Part shown: piece after piece, positions 32,073 to 41,048 of the stretch
How the letters are laid out: each line of letters starts with the position of its first letter
Position numbering within the stretch: position 1 is the stretch's first letter
Assembly (NCBI GenBank): GCA_041627895.1
Contig: JBFKQC010000015.1
Coordinates: 1 to 61,605 of the forward strand
Reading direction: 5' to 3'
DNA from: JBFKQC01 sp041627895
GTDB lineage: Bacteria > Pseudomonadota > Alphaproteobacteria > Rhodobacterales > Rhodobacteraceae
Length of the DNA: 61,605 bases
The notes under the pieces: generated by a model
The model's input: the letters and a program-made list of their open reading frames with translations, nothing else
Told to the model about the DNA's origin: nothing
Database searches by the model: none
Program-made: the position numbers and the translations under genes

Positions 32073-32843
32073 TCAGCCCCGCGCCTGTTCATGTTCGAAG
32101 CGCTGCCGCGCGATCTCCTCGTTCTTCTCGGCGCGCTGCTGATCGCTCAGTGACGCCTCGACGTAGTTCAGATGCGCCTCGACCGCCGCGCGCGCGCCGG
32201 CCGGGTCACGCGCCTGCAGCGCGTCATTGATCGCGCGGTGCTGGTTCAACAGCTCCGACCGCGTTGTGCGCTGCTTGAACATCATCTGGCGATTGTAGAA
32301 CACGCCCTCGCGCAACAGCTCGTACATCGAGCGCATCATGTGCAGCATGATCACGTTGTGGCTCGCCTCGATGATCGACAGGTGGAACTCGGCATCCAGC
32401 GCCGCCTCGTCCGCCGGATTGCGCTTGGCATGCGCCGCTTCCATCCTGCGGAATACCGTGTCGATCACCTTCAGATCGGTGTCCGACGCCAGCCGGGCCG
32501 CGCGTGCGGCGGCCAGCCCTTCCATGTCGCGGCGGAACGCGATGTAGTCGAAAACCGCCTCGTTATGGGCCGCGAACAGTCTGATCAGCGCCGGCGAAAA
32601 GGCCGAGCCCAGCACGTCGGCCACGTAGATGCCCGCCCCCGCGCGGGTGTCGAGAAGGCCGCGCGACTGCAATTCGGCCACCGCCTCGCGCAGGCTCGGG
32701 CGCGACACGCCCAGCTTTTCGCTCAGTTCCCTCTCCGCGGGCAGCCGCTCGCCCGGGCGCAGGATGCCGCGCAGGATAAGCTGTTCGATCTGCCGCACGA
32801 CGGATTGCGCCAGCTTCTCGGACTGAACCTTGCGGAACGGCAT
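32073..32843 (-). CDS. GntR-family regulator, FadR/PdhR subgroup
   Basis: 256 residues from MPFRKVQSEKL at 32843. Winged HTH: VVRQIEQLILRGILRPGERLPAERELSEKLGVSRPSLREAV. The C-terminal FCD all-helical ligand domain has the metal-site pattern: Asp in EAALDAEFHLSII (with His), and later NQHRAINDAL and AVEAHLNYVE histidines. PdhR/LldR-like regulators sense pyruvate, lactate or glycolate; the ligand is not established here. The frame is open 36 nt further upstream. No obvious target beside it except the OmpA-type lipoprotein upstream in the same direction, separated by a terminator. Confidence 0.9.
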   Translation of the reverse strand: MPFRKVQSEKLAQSVVRQIEQLILRGILRPGERLPAERELSEKLGVSRPSLREAVAELQSRGLLDTRAGAGIYVADVLGSAFSPALIRLFAAHNEAVFDYIAFRRDMEGLAAARAARLASDTDLKVIDTVFRRMEAAHAKRNPADEAALDAEFHLSIIEASHNVIMLHMMRSMYELLREGVFYNRQMMFKQRTTRSELLNQHRAINDALQARDPAGARAAVEAHLNYVEASLSDQQRAEKNEEIARQRFEHEQARG

Positions 32844-32909
32844 TCCCGGTCCCTTTCCCCCCGAAATTGGTCGGAACATATGACCGCGGCGCGGGGCGGG
32901 GCAACAAAA

Positions 32910-32934
32910 AAGGCCGGGCGCCGGGCCCGGCCTT
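32910..32934 (-). terminator. Intrinsic terminator of the OmpA-type lipoprotein gene
   Basis: AAGGCCGGGC (32910-32919) and GCCCGGCCTT (32925-32934), 5-nt loop. Read on the minus strand it is followed by TTTTTTGTTGC. It lies 20 nt past the stop of the 32955-33626 gene and insulates it from the downstream GntR gene. Confidence 0.88.
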
Positions 32935-32954
32935 CGGTTATCGCGTAACCGGCG

Positions 32955-33626
32955 TCAGCCGCGTGCGCCGGTCGGGATGATGGTGATGTCGACCCGCCGG
33001 TTCTGCCGGCGGCCCTCGGGGGTCAGGTTCGTCGCGATCGGCTGCGACTCGCCGGCGCCGATGGCGGCGATCCGACCGGCCGACACGCCCGCGCCGATCA
33101 GGATGCTGGCCACCGAACCCGCGCGGCGCTCGGAAAGGTCCTGGTTGTAGGCCGCGGTGCCGGTGTTGTCCGTGTGCCCGACGATCTGCACGGTCGAGCC
33201 GGGATAGCGGTTCAGGCTGCCCGCCAGCACCTGCAGGTCGGACCGCACCGCAGGCTTCACCACGGCGCTGTCGACGTCGAACAGGATGCCTTCGGGCATC
33301 CGCACCACCAGCGTGTCGCCGTTGTTGATGATCTGGATCCGGCCGTCGCCGAAGTCGCGGCGCAGTTCGGCCGCCTGCTTGTCGAGGTTATAGCCGATCG
33401 CCGCGCCGACGCCGGCGCCCACCAGGCCGCCGATCAGCGCGCCGCGCTGCCGCTCGCCCCGGTCGTCGCCGGTCAGCGCGCCGGCCACGCCGCCGATCAG
33501 GCCGCCGATCACCGCGCCTTCCTGCGTGCGCTGGCGCGGGTTCGCGGTGTCGGTCGTCGTCGGCGTGCAGGCCGTCAGCGCCAGCACCGCGGCGCTGGCA
33601 AGAAGAATGGGGGATTTCAGGGACAT
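32955..33626 (-). CDS. OmpA-family outer-membrane lipoprotein with glycine zipper
   Basis: 223 residues. Lipoprotein signal with lipobox LTAC (Cys20), a glycine-zipper segment (GAVIGGLIGGVAGALTG and GALIGGLVGAGVGAAIGYNL), then a C-terminal OmpA peptidoglycan-binding domain (LFDVDSAVVKP, VQIVGHTDNTG, NQDLSERRAGSVAS, GRRQNRRVDITI). YiaD-like. It should anchor the outer membrane to the cell wall. Terminator follows directly. Confidence 0.92.
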   Translation of the reverse strand: MSLKSPILLASAAVLALTACTPTTTDTANPRQRTQEGAVIGGLIGGVAGALTGDDRGERQRGALIGGLVGAGVGAAIGYNLDKQAAELRRDFGDGRIQIINNGDTLVVRMPEGILFDVDSAVVKPAVRSDLQVLAGSLNRYPGSTVQIVGHTDNTGTAAYNQDLSERRAGSVASILIGAGVSAGRIAAIGAGESQPIATNLTPEGRRQNRRVDITIIPTGARG

Positions 33627-33727
33627 GGTATCGCTTTCGCCTCGTCAAGATTGCATTGGGCCACCATAGCGGGATTGCCGGGCGGCGCCAAAGCGATAGG
33701 CGAATATGGTGCGCGAAAAATCGCCGG

Positions 33728-34585
33728 TCAAGCGGTGGCGTCGCGCCGCGCGGCCTCCCAGGCCAGCAGCGCGCGCTTGACCGGAAGCCCCCAGTGATAG
33801 CCGCCAAGCCCGCCGGACTTGCGAAGCGCCCGGTGGCAGGGAATGAGCCAGCTGATCGGGTTCCGCCCGACCGCCGTGCCGACGGCGCGCACGGCCCGCG
33901 GGCTGCCGACCGACCGCGCGATTTCGGAATAGGTGGTGACGTGGCCCGAAGGGATCCGCAGCAGCGCCTCCCAGACCTTGATCTGGAACGGCGCGCCGAT
34001 CAGGAAAAGCGGCGTCGTCCCGCCGCCGGCCCCGGCCCCAAAGGCCGACTGCACCCAGGGCCGCAGGAAATCCGCATCCTCGGCGAATTCCGCCGCCGGC
34101 CAGCGCCCGGTCAGGTCGGCCGTCGCCGCCGCCTCGCCGGTCTCGGCGGCAAAGCCGATGCCGCAGATGCCCTTTTCCGTGCCCATCGCCAGCGCCGGGC
34201 CGAACGGGCTGTCGAACCAGCCCCACCGGATCACCAGTCCCTCGCCCTGGCGGGCATAATCGCCCGGGCTCATCGCTTCCCACCGCAGGAACAGGTCGTG
34301 CAGCCGCCCGCCCCCCGAAAGGCCAAGCTCGTGACTGGTCTCGAGCGTGGTGAAGTTCGAGCGCAGCAGCGCGCGGGCATTGTCCAGCGTCAGGTACTGC
34401 TGGTAGCGCTTCGGCGACACGCCGACCCAGCGGCTGAACACGCGCTGGAAATGCGCCGGGCTCATCCGCATCTCGCGCGCCAGATCGTCGAGCGACAGCG
34501 GCTCGGCGCCGGCGGCGTCGATGACATCCAGCGCGCGGCGGATGACGGCGTAGTGATAGGCGGTGTCGGGGCTCTGGTCGGTCAT
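33728..34585 (-). CDS. AraC-type HTH plus methylated-DNA-protein cysteine methyltransferase (Ada-like)
   Basis: 285 residues. N-terminal AraC-type HTH (about 10-100; LDDLAREMRMSPAHFQRVFSRWVGVSPKRY), then the Ada/OGT N fold and the C-terminal methyltransferase with the suicide cysteine Cys250 in PCHRA. Motif GTAVGRNPISWLIPCHR is intact. The four-cysteine zinc domain that senses methylphosphotriesters in E. coli Ada is absent, so this is a short Ada form. Start at 34585 with AAGGA; an alternative ATG is six codons upstream. Divergent from nth, putting two DNA-repair genes back to back. Confidence 0.92.
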   Translation of the reverse strand: MTDQSPDTAYHYAVIRRALDVIDAAGAEPLSLDDLAREMRMSPAHFQRVFSRWVGVSPKRYQQYLTLDNARALLRSNFTTLETSHELGLSGGGRLHDLFLRWEAMSPGDYARQGEGLVIRWGWFDSPFGPALAMGTEKGICGIGFAAETGEAAATADLTGRWPAAEFAEDADFLRPWVQSAFGAGAGGGTTPLFLIGAPFQIKVWEALLRIPSGHVTTYSEIARSVGSPRAVRAVGTAVGRNPISWLIPCHRALRKSGGLGGYHWGLPVKRALLAWEAARRDATA

Positions 34586-34769
34586 GGCGCTGTCCTTGGG
34601 CATGGGGCCGAGATTAGGCGAGCCGGCCGCCACAGGCGACCCGAATCCTGCGCAAGCGATCAACGGCACGGTGCGCCGGGCGTGACCCAAAGACCGCGGA
34701 TGCCGGGAATGCGCGCCCCCGCGCGCCGCGCCCTTGCCGCTGCCGGCAGGCCACGGCATACCGCGCGCG

Positions 34770-35414
34770 ATGGCAAGGCAACTCGACTACCACCGGATCC
34801 ATGCGATCTTCGAGCGGTTCCACGACCGCGAGCCCGAACCCCGGGGCGAGCTGGAGCATGTCAATGCCTTCACGCTGCTGGTCGCCGTGGCGCTCAGCGC
34901 ACAGGCGACCGATGCCGGCGTGAACAGGGCGACGCGCGAGCTGTTCCGCGTCGCGGACACGCCGGAAAGGATGCTGGCACTCGGCGAGGACGGACTGATC
35001 GACTACATCAAGACGATCGGGCTTTTCCGCAACAAGGCGAAGAACGTGATCAGGCTTTGCCGCATCCTCGTCGACGAGTATGGCGGGCAGGTGCCCTCGT
35101 CCCGCGCGGCGCTGCAGTCGCTGCCGGGCGTCGGGCGCAAGACCGCGAACGTGGTGCTGAACATGTGGTGGGGCCACCCGGCACAGGCGGTGGACACGCA
35201 TATCTTCCGCGTCGGCAACCGCACCGGCATCGCTTCCGGCAAGGACGTGGCCGCGGTCGAGCGCGCCATCGAGGACAACGTGCCGGCGGAATACCAGCGC
35301 CACGCGCATCACTGGCTGATCCTGCACGGCCGCTACATCTGCACGGCGCGCAAGCCGAAATGCGGCGTCTGCCCGATCCGGGATCTGTGCGACTACGAGG
35401 AGGAGACGGTTTGA
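34770..35414 (+). CDS. nth: Endonuclease III
   Basis: 214 residues. Helix-hairpin-helix LPGVGRKTANVV with catalytic Lys124, catalytic Asp142 in AVDTH, and the [4Fe-4S] cysteines 191, 198, 201 and 207 in C-x6-C-x2-C-x5-C. Bifunctional glycosylase/AP lyase for oxidised pyrimidines. Start MARQLDYHRI at 34770; the frame begins 12 codons earlier without a ribosome site. Its stop overlaps the start of the kinase gene. Confidence 0.96.
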   Translation: MARQLDYHRIHAIFERFHDREPEPRGELEHVNAFTLLVAVALSAQATDAGVNRATRELFRVADTPERMLALGEDGLIDYIKTIGLFRNKAKNVIRLCRILVDEYGGQVPSSRAALQSLPGVGRKTANVVLNMWWGHPAQAVDTHIFRVGNRTGIASGKDVAAVERAIEDNVPAEYQRHAHHWLILHGRYICTARKPKCGVCPIRDLCDYEEETV

Positions 35415-36406
35415 CCAGGCGATTTCAGGTGATCGGCATCGGCAACGCGATGGTCGATGTCCTGGCCCATTGCGACGACGCGTTTCTGGACGCGAACGGC
35501 GTGCAGAAGGGCATCATGCAGCTCACCGACATGGCGCGCGGGGTCGAGCTGTATTCCAGGATCGGCCCGGCCAAGGAAATCTCCGGCGGCTCGGCGGCGA
35601 ACACCATCGCCGGGATCGCACAACTCGGCGGGCGCACCGCCTATGTCGGCAAGGTTAAGGACGACCAGCTTGGCGCGATTTTCGCCCACGACCTGCGCGC
35701 GCAGGGCGCGGTCTACGAGACGGCCTTCGCGCCCCGGGACCACCCGGCCGAGACCGGGCGCTGCATCGTGCTGGTGACACCCGACGGCGAGCGTTCGATG
35801 AACACCTATCTCGGCGTCACCGAGTTCCTCGGCCCCGACGACATCGACCCGCACATGATGGTCGAGGCCGACTGGATCTTCCTCGAAGGCTACCGTTTCG
35901 ACGGGCCGGACAGCCACGAGGCCTTCGCCAAGGCGATCCAGGCGGTCCGTGCCGCCGGCGGCAAGGTGTCGCTGACGCTGTCCGACCCGTTCTGCATCGA
36001 GCGTCACCGCGCCGCGTTCGGCGCGATGCTGAAGGATCACGTGGACTTGCTGTTCGCGAACCGCGCCGAGATTCTCTCGATGTACGAAACCGAGGATTTC
36101 GACGCCGCGCTAGACCGGGCCGCGTCCGAGATCGAGACGGTCGTCTGCACCGAAAGCGAAAAGGGCGCGCATATCCTTTCCGGCGGCCGGCGCTGGCACG
36201 TCCCCGCGGTGCCGACCCGCGTGGTCGACGCCACGGGTGCCGGCGACCTGTTTGCGGGCGCCTTCCTCTGGGGGCTGGCCGAAGGCTTCGACCTGCCGGC
36301 CTGCGGGCGGATGGGCTGTATCGCGGCCTCGGAGGTGATCAGCCATATCGGCGCCCGCGCCGAGGCCAACCTGCGGGCACTTTTCGCCGAGCACGGGGTG
36401 ATCTGA
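35411..36406 (+). CDS. PfkB-family carbohydrate/nucleoside kinase
   Basis: 331 residues from a TTG at 35411 that overlaps the nth stop by 4 nt; GGAGGAGA lies just upstream, and a start further in would delete strand one (RFQVIGIGNAMVDV). PfkB signature 1 is around SGGSAANTIAGIAQLGG and signature 2 is VVDATGAGDLFAGAFLWG with the catalytic Asp and anion hole. It resembles adenosine-kinase/ribokinase-type members of alphaproteobacteria. The substrate is unconfirmed. Confidence 0.9.
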   Translation: MTRRFQVIGIGNAMVDVLAHCDDAFLDANGVQKGIMQLTDMARGVELYSRIGPAKEISGGSAANTIAGIAQLGGRTAYVGKVKDDQLGAIFAHDLRAQGAVYETAFAPRDHPAETGRCIVLVTPDGERSMNTYLGVTEFLGPDDIDPHMMVEADWIFLEGYRFDGPDSHEAFAKAIQAVRAAGGKVSLTLSDPFCIERHRAAFGAMLKDHVDLLFANRAEILSMYETEDFDAALDRAASEIETVVCTESEKGAHILSGGRRWHVPAVPTRVVDATGAGDLFAGAFLWGLAEGFDLPACGRMGCIAASEVISHIGARAEANLRALFAEHGVI

Positions 36407-36440
36407 TTTCGCCTCGCCTTGCGGCGCGCCGACCGGCCCG

Positions 36441-36497
36441 CGCACGCCGTCCCCCCGGATCTCCCAAGGATGTTTCCGGCCGGACGAAGCGGCCTCA
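36441..36497. repeat. Dispersed intergenic element, copy D
   Basis: GCACGCCGTCCCCCCGGA, then CTCCCAAGGATGTTTCCGG and CCGGACGAAGCGGCC. It fills the convergent gap between the kinase stop (36406) and the reductase stop (36495) and overlaps the latter by three bases. The right half is nearly identical to copy B. Confidence 0.55.
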
Positions 36498-37424
36498 GTA
36501 GCCTGCCTCGCGGTCGACGAGGTACAGCAGCGGCTCGCCCGCTTCCGCCCGGCGGATGTTCTCGGCGATCACCTCGGACGCGGTCGCGGCGCGGGTCTCG
36601 CTGGCGACGTGCGGCGTGACGGTGACGCGGGGATGCGCCCAGAACCGGTGGCCTGCAGGCAGCGGTTCCTGGCGGAACACGTCCAGCGTTGCATGGGCCA
36701 CGCGGCCGCTGTCGAGCGCGGCCAGCAAGGCCGCGTCGTCGATCAGCGCGCCGCGGCCGGGGTTCACGATCACCGCGCCCTCGGGCAGGCGGGCCAGCGC
36801 CCCGGCGTTCAGGATGTTCCCGGTTGCCCGGGTCAGCGGCAGAAGCAGCACGACGATCTCGGCCTCGGCCAGAACCTCGGCCAGCCCGGCCTCGCCCGAG
36901 CGGCAGGTGACGCCCGCGATCCGCCTGCGCCGGCGGCTCCAGCCGATCACCCGGAAGTTCAGCCGCGCCAGGGCCTTCGCGCAGGCGCGGCCCAACTCGC
37001 CCAGCCCGAGGATCGCGACCGTGCGGTCGCGCGCCAGGGGCGGCACGACCGGGTCCCAGACACGGCCGGGGTTCACCACGTGGGCATCGGTCCCCAGGTG
37101 GTGGCGCAGCACATGGCCGGTGACATACTCGACCATGCCCTCGCGCAGCCCGCTGTCGACCATCCGCGTCAGGGGCTGGGTCAGGGTCGGATTGCCGACG
37201 ATCTCTTCGACCCCGGCCCAGAGGCCCAGCACCGCCTTCGCGCGCGTGTACGGCGAGAAGTCGGTGAATTTCGGGTTCGGCGCATAGACGATGTAGTCGA
37301 CCTCCGCCGGCGGATGGCGCTGCGACAGCGCCGCCTCGATCCCGGCGCGCGCCATCGCCTGGCTCAGTACGTGCTTGAACTGCTTCCAGCGCGACCATCC
37401 GGCGGCGAATTGCACGTTGATCAT
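36495..37424 (-). CDS. ghrA: Glyoxylate/hydroxypyruvate reductase A-like D-2-hydroxyacid dehydrogenase
   Basis: 309 residues. NAD(P) Rossmann motif VAILGLGELGRACA near 140-153; catalytic Arg in NPGRGALID, Glu in FRQEPLP and His in TVTPHVASET. The N terminus (VQFAAGWSRWKQFKHVLSQAM) fits the GhrA subgroup. It reduces glyoxylate or hydroxypyruvate. Its ATG overlaps the rodA stop by 4 nt, an odd partner for a cell-shape gene. Two other hydroxypyruvate-related genes (hyi, glyA) lie 12-14 kb away. Confidence 0.85.
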   Translation of the reverse strand: MINVQFAAGWSRWKQFKHVLSQAMARAGIEAALSQRHPPAEVDYIVYAPNPKFTDFSPYTRAKAVLGLWAGVEEIVGNPTLTQPLTRMVDSGLREGMVEYVTGHVLRHHLGTDAHVVNPGRVWDPVVPPLARDRTVAILGLGELGRACAKALARLNFRVIGWSRRRRRIAGVTCRSGEAGLAEVLAEAEIVVLLLPLTRATGNILNAGALARLPEGAVIVNPGRGALIDDAALLAALDSGRVAHATLDVFRQEPLPAGHRFWAHPRVTVTPHVASETRAATASEVIAENIRRAEAGEPLLYLVDREAGY

Positions 37425-38569
37425 GTCCGCCCCCTCGGCCTGTGCACATGGGCCGATTGCGCCAGCCCGAACGCGATCAGCAACACCAGCATCGCCGAGC
37501 CGCCGTAGCTGACCAGCGGCAGCGGCACGCCCACGACCGGCGCCAGCCCCATCACCATCGACATGTTGACCGCGAAGAACAGAAAGAACGTCGCCGCGAT
37601 CCCCAGCGTCAGGAGCGAGCCGAACCTGTCCTTGTTGGCCAGCGCCGAGACCACGCAGAACAGGATGATCAGCGCGTAAAGCACCAGCAGCGAGAACGCC
37701 CCGAGAAACCCGAATTCCTCGGCCAGCGTGGTGAAGATGAAATCGGTATGCTTCTCCGGCAGGAAGTTCAGCCGCGACTGCGTGCCCTGCATGAAGCCGC
37801 GCCCGGTCCAGCCGCCGGACCCCAGCGCGATCTTCGACTGGGTGATGTGATAGCCCGCGCCCAGCGGGTCCGAGGCCGGGTCCAGGAAGGTGTCGATCCG
37901 GCGAAACTGATAATCCTTCAGAAGCTGCCAATCGGTGCCGCGGCTTTGCACCACGGTCGTCACCAGCCCGACGCCGGCGCCGATCACGCCGGCGAAATAG
38001 GCCCAGTGCACGCCGGCCAGGAACATCATCAGCCCGCCGCCCGCGACCAGCAGGATCGCGGTGCCGAGGTCGGGCTGGCGCAGCACCAGCGCGGTGGGGA
38101 TCAGGATGATCACCACCGGGATCGCCACCCACAGCGGCCGCGAGGTCTTGCGGATATCCAGCCAGTCGTAATAGGCGGCCAGGATCATCACCAGCGTGAT
38201 CTTGGTCACCTCCGAGGGCTGCAGCCGCATGAAGCCCAGGTCGATCCAGCGCTGCGCGCCCATGCCGGTGACGCCGAAGAATTCCACGACCAGCAACAGC
38301 AGGATCGACAGCGCAAAGGCCAGCCCCGCCAGGTTGCGCCAGAACCAGATCGGCACCATCGCGACCGCGAACATCATCACCAGCCCAAGGGCAAAGCGCT
38401 TCATCTGCGGCTCGGCCCAAGGCGACAGCGAGCCGCCGGCGACGGAATACAGCATCAGGAACCCGATCCCCGCCACCGCGACCAGCAGAAGGATCAGCGC
38501 CCAGTTCAGGTACAGCACCTTGGCAAGTCCGGTCGGGACCCGCTTGACGGTGTATTCCAGATAACTCAC
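37421..38569 (-). CDS. mrdB: Rod-shape peptidoglycan glycosyltransferase RodA
   Basis: 382 residues from a GTG, ten membrane segments of the SEDS family. Family motifs include GAQRWIDLGFMRLQPSE, RQPDLGTA and GVPLPLVSYGGSAMLV. RodA polymerises lipid II for side-wall growth together with PBP2. It overlaps both the upstream mrdA stop and the downstream reductase start by 4 nt. Confidence 0.95.
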   Translation of the reverse strand: MSYLEYTVKRVPTGLAKVLYLNWALILLLVAVAGIGFLMLYSVAGGSLSPWAEPQMKRFALGLVMMFAVAMVPIWFWRNLAGLAFALSILLLLVVEFFGVTGMGAQRWIDLGFMRLQPSEVTKITLVMILAAYYDWLDIRKTSRPLWVAIPVVIILIPTALVLRQPDLGTAILLVAGGGLMMFLAGVHWAYFAGVIGAGVGLVTTVVQSRGTDWQLLKDYQFRRIDTFLDPASDPLGAGYHITQSKIALGSGGWTGRGFMQGTQSRLNFLPEKHTDFIFTTLAEEFGFLGAFSLLVLYALIILFCVVSALANKDRFGSLLTLGIAATFFLFFAVNMSMVMGLAPVVGVPLPLVSYGGSAMLVLLIAFGLAQSAHVHRPRGRT

Positions 38570-40509
38570 GCGCGCGATCTCCCGTCGGTCAGCGTCGCCG
38601 GATCGCGCAGGATCAGCTTTTCCTGCCGGGTGCGGATCGTGCCGCGCTGGCTGGCCGGATAGGCCGACAAGGGCGGCGTGCCCCGGTACAGCGCCTGCAG
38701 CACGATGTCGCGGGCGATCGGCGCGGCCACCAGCGAGCCGCCGCCGCCATGCTCGACCACCACCGAACAGGCGACCTGCGGGTCGTCGAACGGCGCGTAG
38801 CACACGAACAGCGCGTGGTCGCGCCGGTTCCAGGGCAGATCCTCGTTGCGAAACACGCCCGCGGCGCGCTCGGCCGCGGTGATGTTGCGCACCTGGCTGG
38901 TGCCGGTCTTGCCGGCCATGCGGATGCCCTCGGCCTCGATCCGGCTGCCATAGGCGGTGCCGCTGCGGGTGTTGATCACGTCGTGCATGCCCTTGCGGAC
39001 CATCTGCAGATACCTCGCGTCGATCCCCAGCGGCGGCACCCCGGGTCCGGACTGTTCGGCGCCGTCGACCGACTTGACCAGCCGCGGCTCGATCGCGGTG
39101 CCCGAGGCCAGCCGCGCCGTCATCACCGCAAGCTGCAGCGGCGAGGCCAGCACCAGGCCCTGCCCGATACCCGCGTTCAGCGTGTCGCCGATCACCCACT
39201 CGGCCTGGCGGTTCTCGCGCTTCCAGGCCTTGTTCGGCATCAGCCCCGGATGGATCGCCGACATCGGCATGTCATAGCGCTGGCCAAGGCCGAGGCGGCG
39301 CGCCATCGCCGCGATCCGCTCGATCCCGACGCGCTCGGCGACGTCGTAATAGTAGACGTCGCAGCTTTCGGTTAGCGATTCGCGCAGGTCGACCCAGCCG
39401 TGCCCGCCGCGGCGCCAGCAGTGGAACTTGCGCGACCCGACTTCCTTGAAACCGGGGCACCAGACCGTCTCGTCGGGCCGGATCACGCCGGCCTCCAGCG
39501 CCGCCAGCGCGGTGATCATCTTGAAGGTCGAGCCCGGCGGATAGACGCCCTGCACCGACTTGTTGGCCAGCGGACGGTATTCGTTCTCGGTCAGCGCGGA
39601 ATAATCCGCCACGCTGATCCCGCGCACGAACTTGTTCGGGTCGAAGGACGGGGCAGAGCCGATCGCCAGCACGTCGCCCGACTTGATGTCCAGCACCACC
39701 GCGCTGGCGCTGTCCTCGCCAAGCCGCACCTGCACGTAATTCTGCAGCATGCTGTCGACGGTCAGTTGCAGGTTGGCGCCGGGGCGGCCCTCCTGCCGGC
39801 CAAGCTCGCGCATCACGCGGCCGACGGCGTTGACCTCGATCCGCTTGGTGCCGGCGCGGCCGCGCAGCACCTCTTCCATCCGGCTTTCGACGCCGACCTT
39901 GCCGATCTGGAACCGCGGAATCTGCAACAGCGGGTCGGGATTCTCGAGCTGCCCGAGGTCGTAATCGCTGACCGGGCCGACATAGCCGATCAGGTGGGCG
40001 AAATCCTCGGCCAGCGGATAGATCCGGCTCAGCCCCACCTCGGGCGAGACGCCGGGCAGGGCGGGGGCGTTGACCGCGACCTCGGCGAAGGCCTCCCAAC
40101 TCAGCCGGTCGGCGACCGTCACCGGCACGAAGGGGCTCAGCCTGTCGGTCTCGCGGCGGATGCGCTCGATCTCTTCGGGGTCGAGCCGGACGATGCGCTG
40201 CAGCCGGTCCAGCACCGCGTCGACGTCGCCGGCATCCTCCTTGACCAGGACGATGCGGTAATTCTGCTCGTTCTCGGCGACGACCACGCCGTTGCGGTCG
40301 TAGATCAGCCCGCGCGCCGGGGGCAGCAGGCGCAGGTTGACGCGGTTTTCCTCGGCCAGCAGGCGGAATTCGTCGGCCTGCTCGACCTGCATGTAGCGCA
40401 TGCGCAGCGCCAGAACGCCCATGAATCCCAGCTGCAGCCCGCCCAGCACCAGCCCGCGGCGGGTGATCCGGCGGGCGCTTTCCTCGGTGTCTTTCGGCGT
40501 GCGTCTCAT
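38566..40509 (-). CDS. mrdA: Penicillin-binding protein 2 (elongasome transpeptidase)
   Basis: 647 residues. One N-terminal membrane anchor (LVLGGLQLGFMGVLAL), a dimerisation domain with RGLIYDRNG, and a transpeptidase domain with the SxxK nucleophile Ser327 in PGSTFK, SCD as the second motif and KTGTS as the third. It cross-links side-wall peptidoglycan with RodA as partner. Linked by 4-nt overlaps with mreD upstream and rodA downstream. Confidence 0.96.
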   Translation of the reverse strand: MRRTPKDTEESARRITRRGLVLGGLQLGFMGVLALRMRYMQVEQADEFRLLAEENRVNLRLLPPARGLIYDRNGVVVAENEQNYRIVLVKEDAGDVDAVLDRLQRIVRLDPEEIERIRRETDRLSPFVPVTVADRLSWEAFAEVAVNAPALPGVSPEVGLSRIYPLAEDFAHLIGYVGPVSDYDLGQLENPDPLLQIPRFQIGKVGVESRMEEVLRGRAGTKRIEVNAVGRVMRELGRQEGRPGANLQLTVDSMLQNYVQVRLGEDSASAVVLDIKSGDVLAIGSAPSFDPNKFVRGISVADYSALTENEYRPLANKSVQGVYPPGSTFKMITALAALEAGVIRPDETVWCPGFKEVGSRKFHCWRRGGHGWVDLRESLTESCDVYYYDVAERVGIERIAAMARRLGLGQRYDMPMSAIHPGLMPNKAWKRENRQAEWVIGDTLNAGIGQGLVLASPLQLAVMTARLASGTAIEPRLVKSVDGAEQSGPGVPPLGIDARYLQMVRKGMHDVINTRSGTAYGSRIEAEGIRMAGKTGTSQVRNITAAERAAGVFRNEDLPWNRRDHALFVCYAPFDDPQVACSVVVEHGGGGSLVAAPIARDIVLQALYRGTPPLSAYPASQRGTIRTRQEKLILRDPATLTDGRSRA

Positions 40510-41048
40510 ACCCGGCGTCCCAACGCGTCCACCTCGCCCGGCGCCATCTTGCGCACCCCGAAGATCAGCCGCAGCGCGAGCACGATCAAGGGATAGGCAA
40601 AGACGGTGGCAAGAAACTGCAACAGCACCAGGCCGATCCCCGCGCGGTCCACCATGAACACCGCAAGGATCAGCCAGTCGGCCAGGGTGATCGCCAGCAG
40701 CGTGCCCGCGACCAGCGCCCATTCGAAGGGAAAGGGCTGTTCGCGCGATCCGGCCTCGCGCGCGCGCAGGACCTCCACCGCGACGACCACCAGCGCGGTC
40801 CAAAGCCCCGGTGGCCGCATGAACAGCAGGTCCGCGATCAGGAAGACCAGCGCGATCAGCGGCGTCGGCGCGTATCGCGGGCGCCTGAGCACCCAGGCGA
40901 ATGTCAGGCCGACCATCAGGTCGGGGCCCGGCACCCGGCCCGGGCCGGTCTCGATCGGCAGGATCTGGAACAGCATGAACACCGCCATGACCGCGAAATA
41001 GGCCAGCCCGTAAAGCCAGCGGTTGGCCGCGACGTTGCCCTCAGCCAT
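40506..41048 (-). CDS. mreD: Rod-shape-determining protein MreD
   Basis: 180 residues with about five membrane segments. The sequence is poorly conserved, as usual for MreD, but size, hydrophobicity (LYGLAYFAVMAVFMLFQILP, PTPLIALVFLIADLL) and position between mreC and mrdA identify it. Its start overlaps the mreC stop by 8 nt. Confidence 0.93.
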   Translation of the reverse strand: MAEGNVAANRWLYGLAYFAVMAVFMLFQILPIETGPGRVPGPDLMVGLTFAWVLRRPRYAPTPLIALVFLIADLLFMRPPGLWTALVVVAVEVLRAREAGSREQPFPFEWALVAGTLLAITLADWLILAVFMVDRAGIGLVLLQFLATVFAYPLIVLALRLIFGVRKMAPGEVDALGRRV

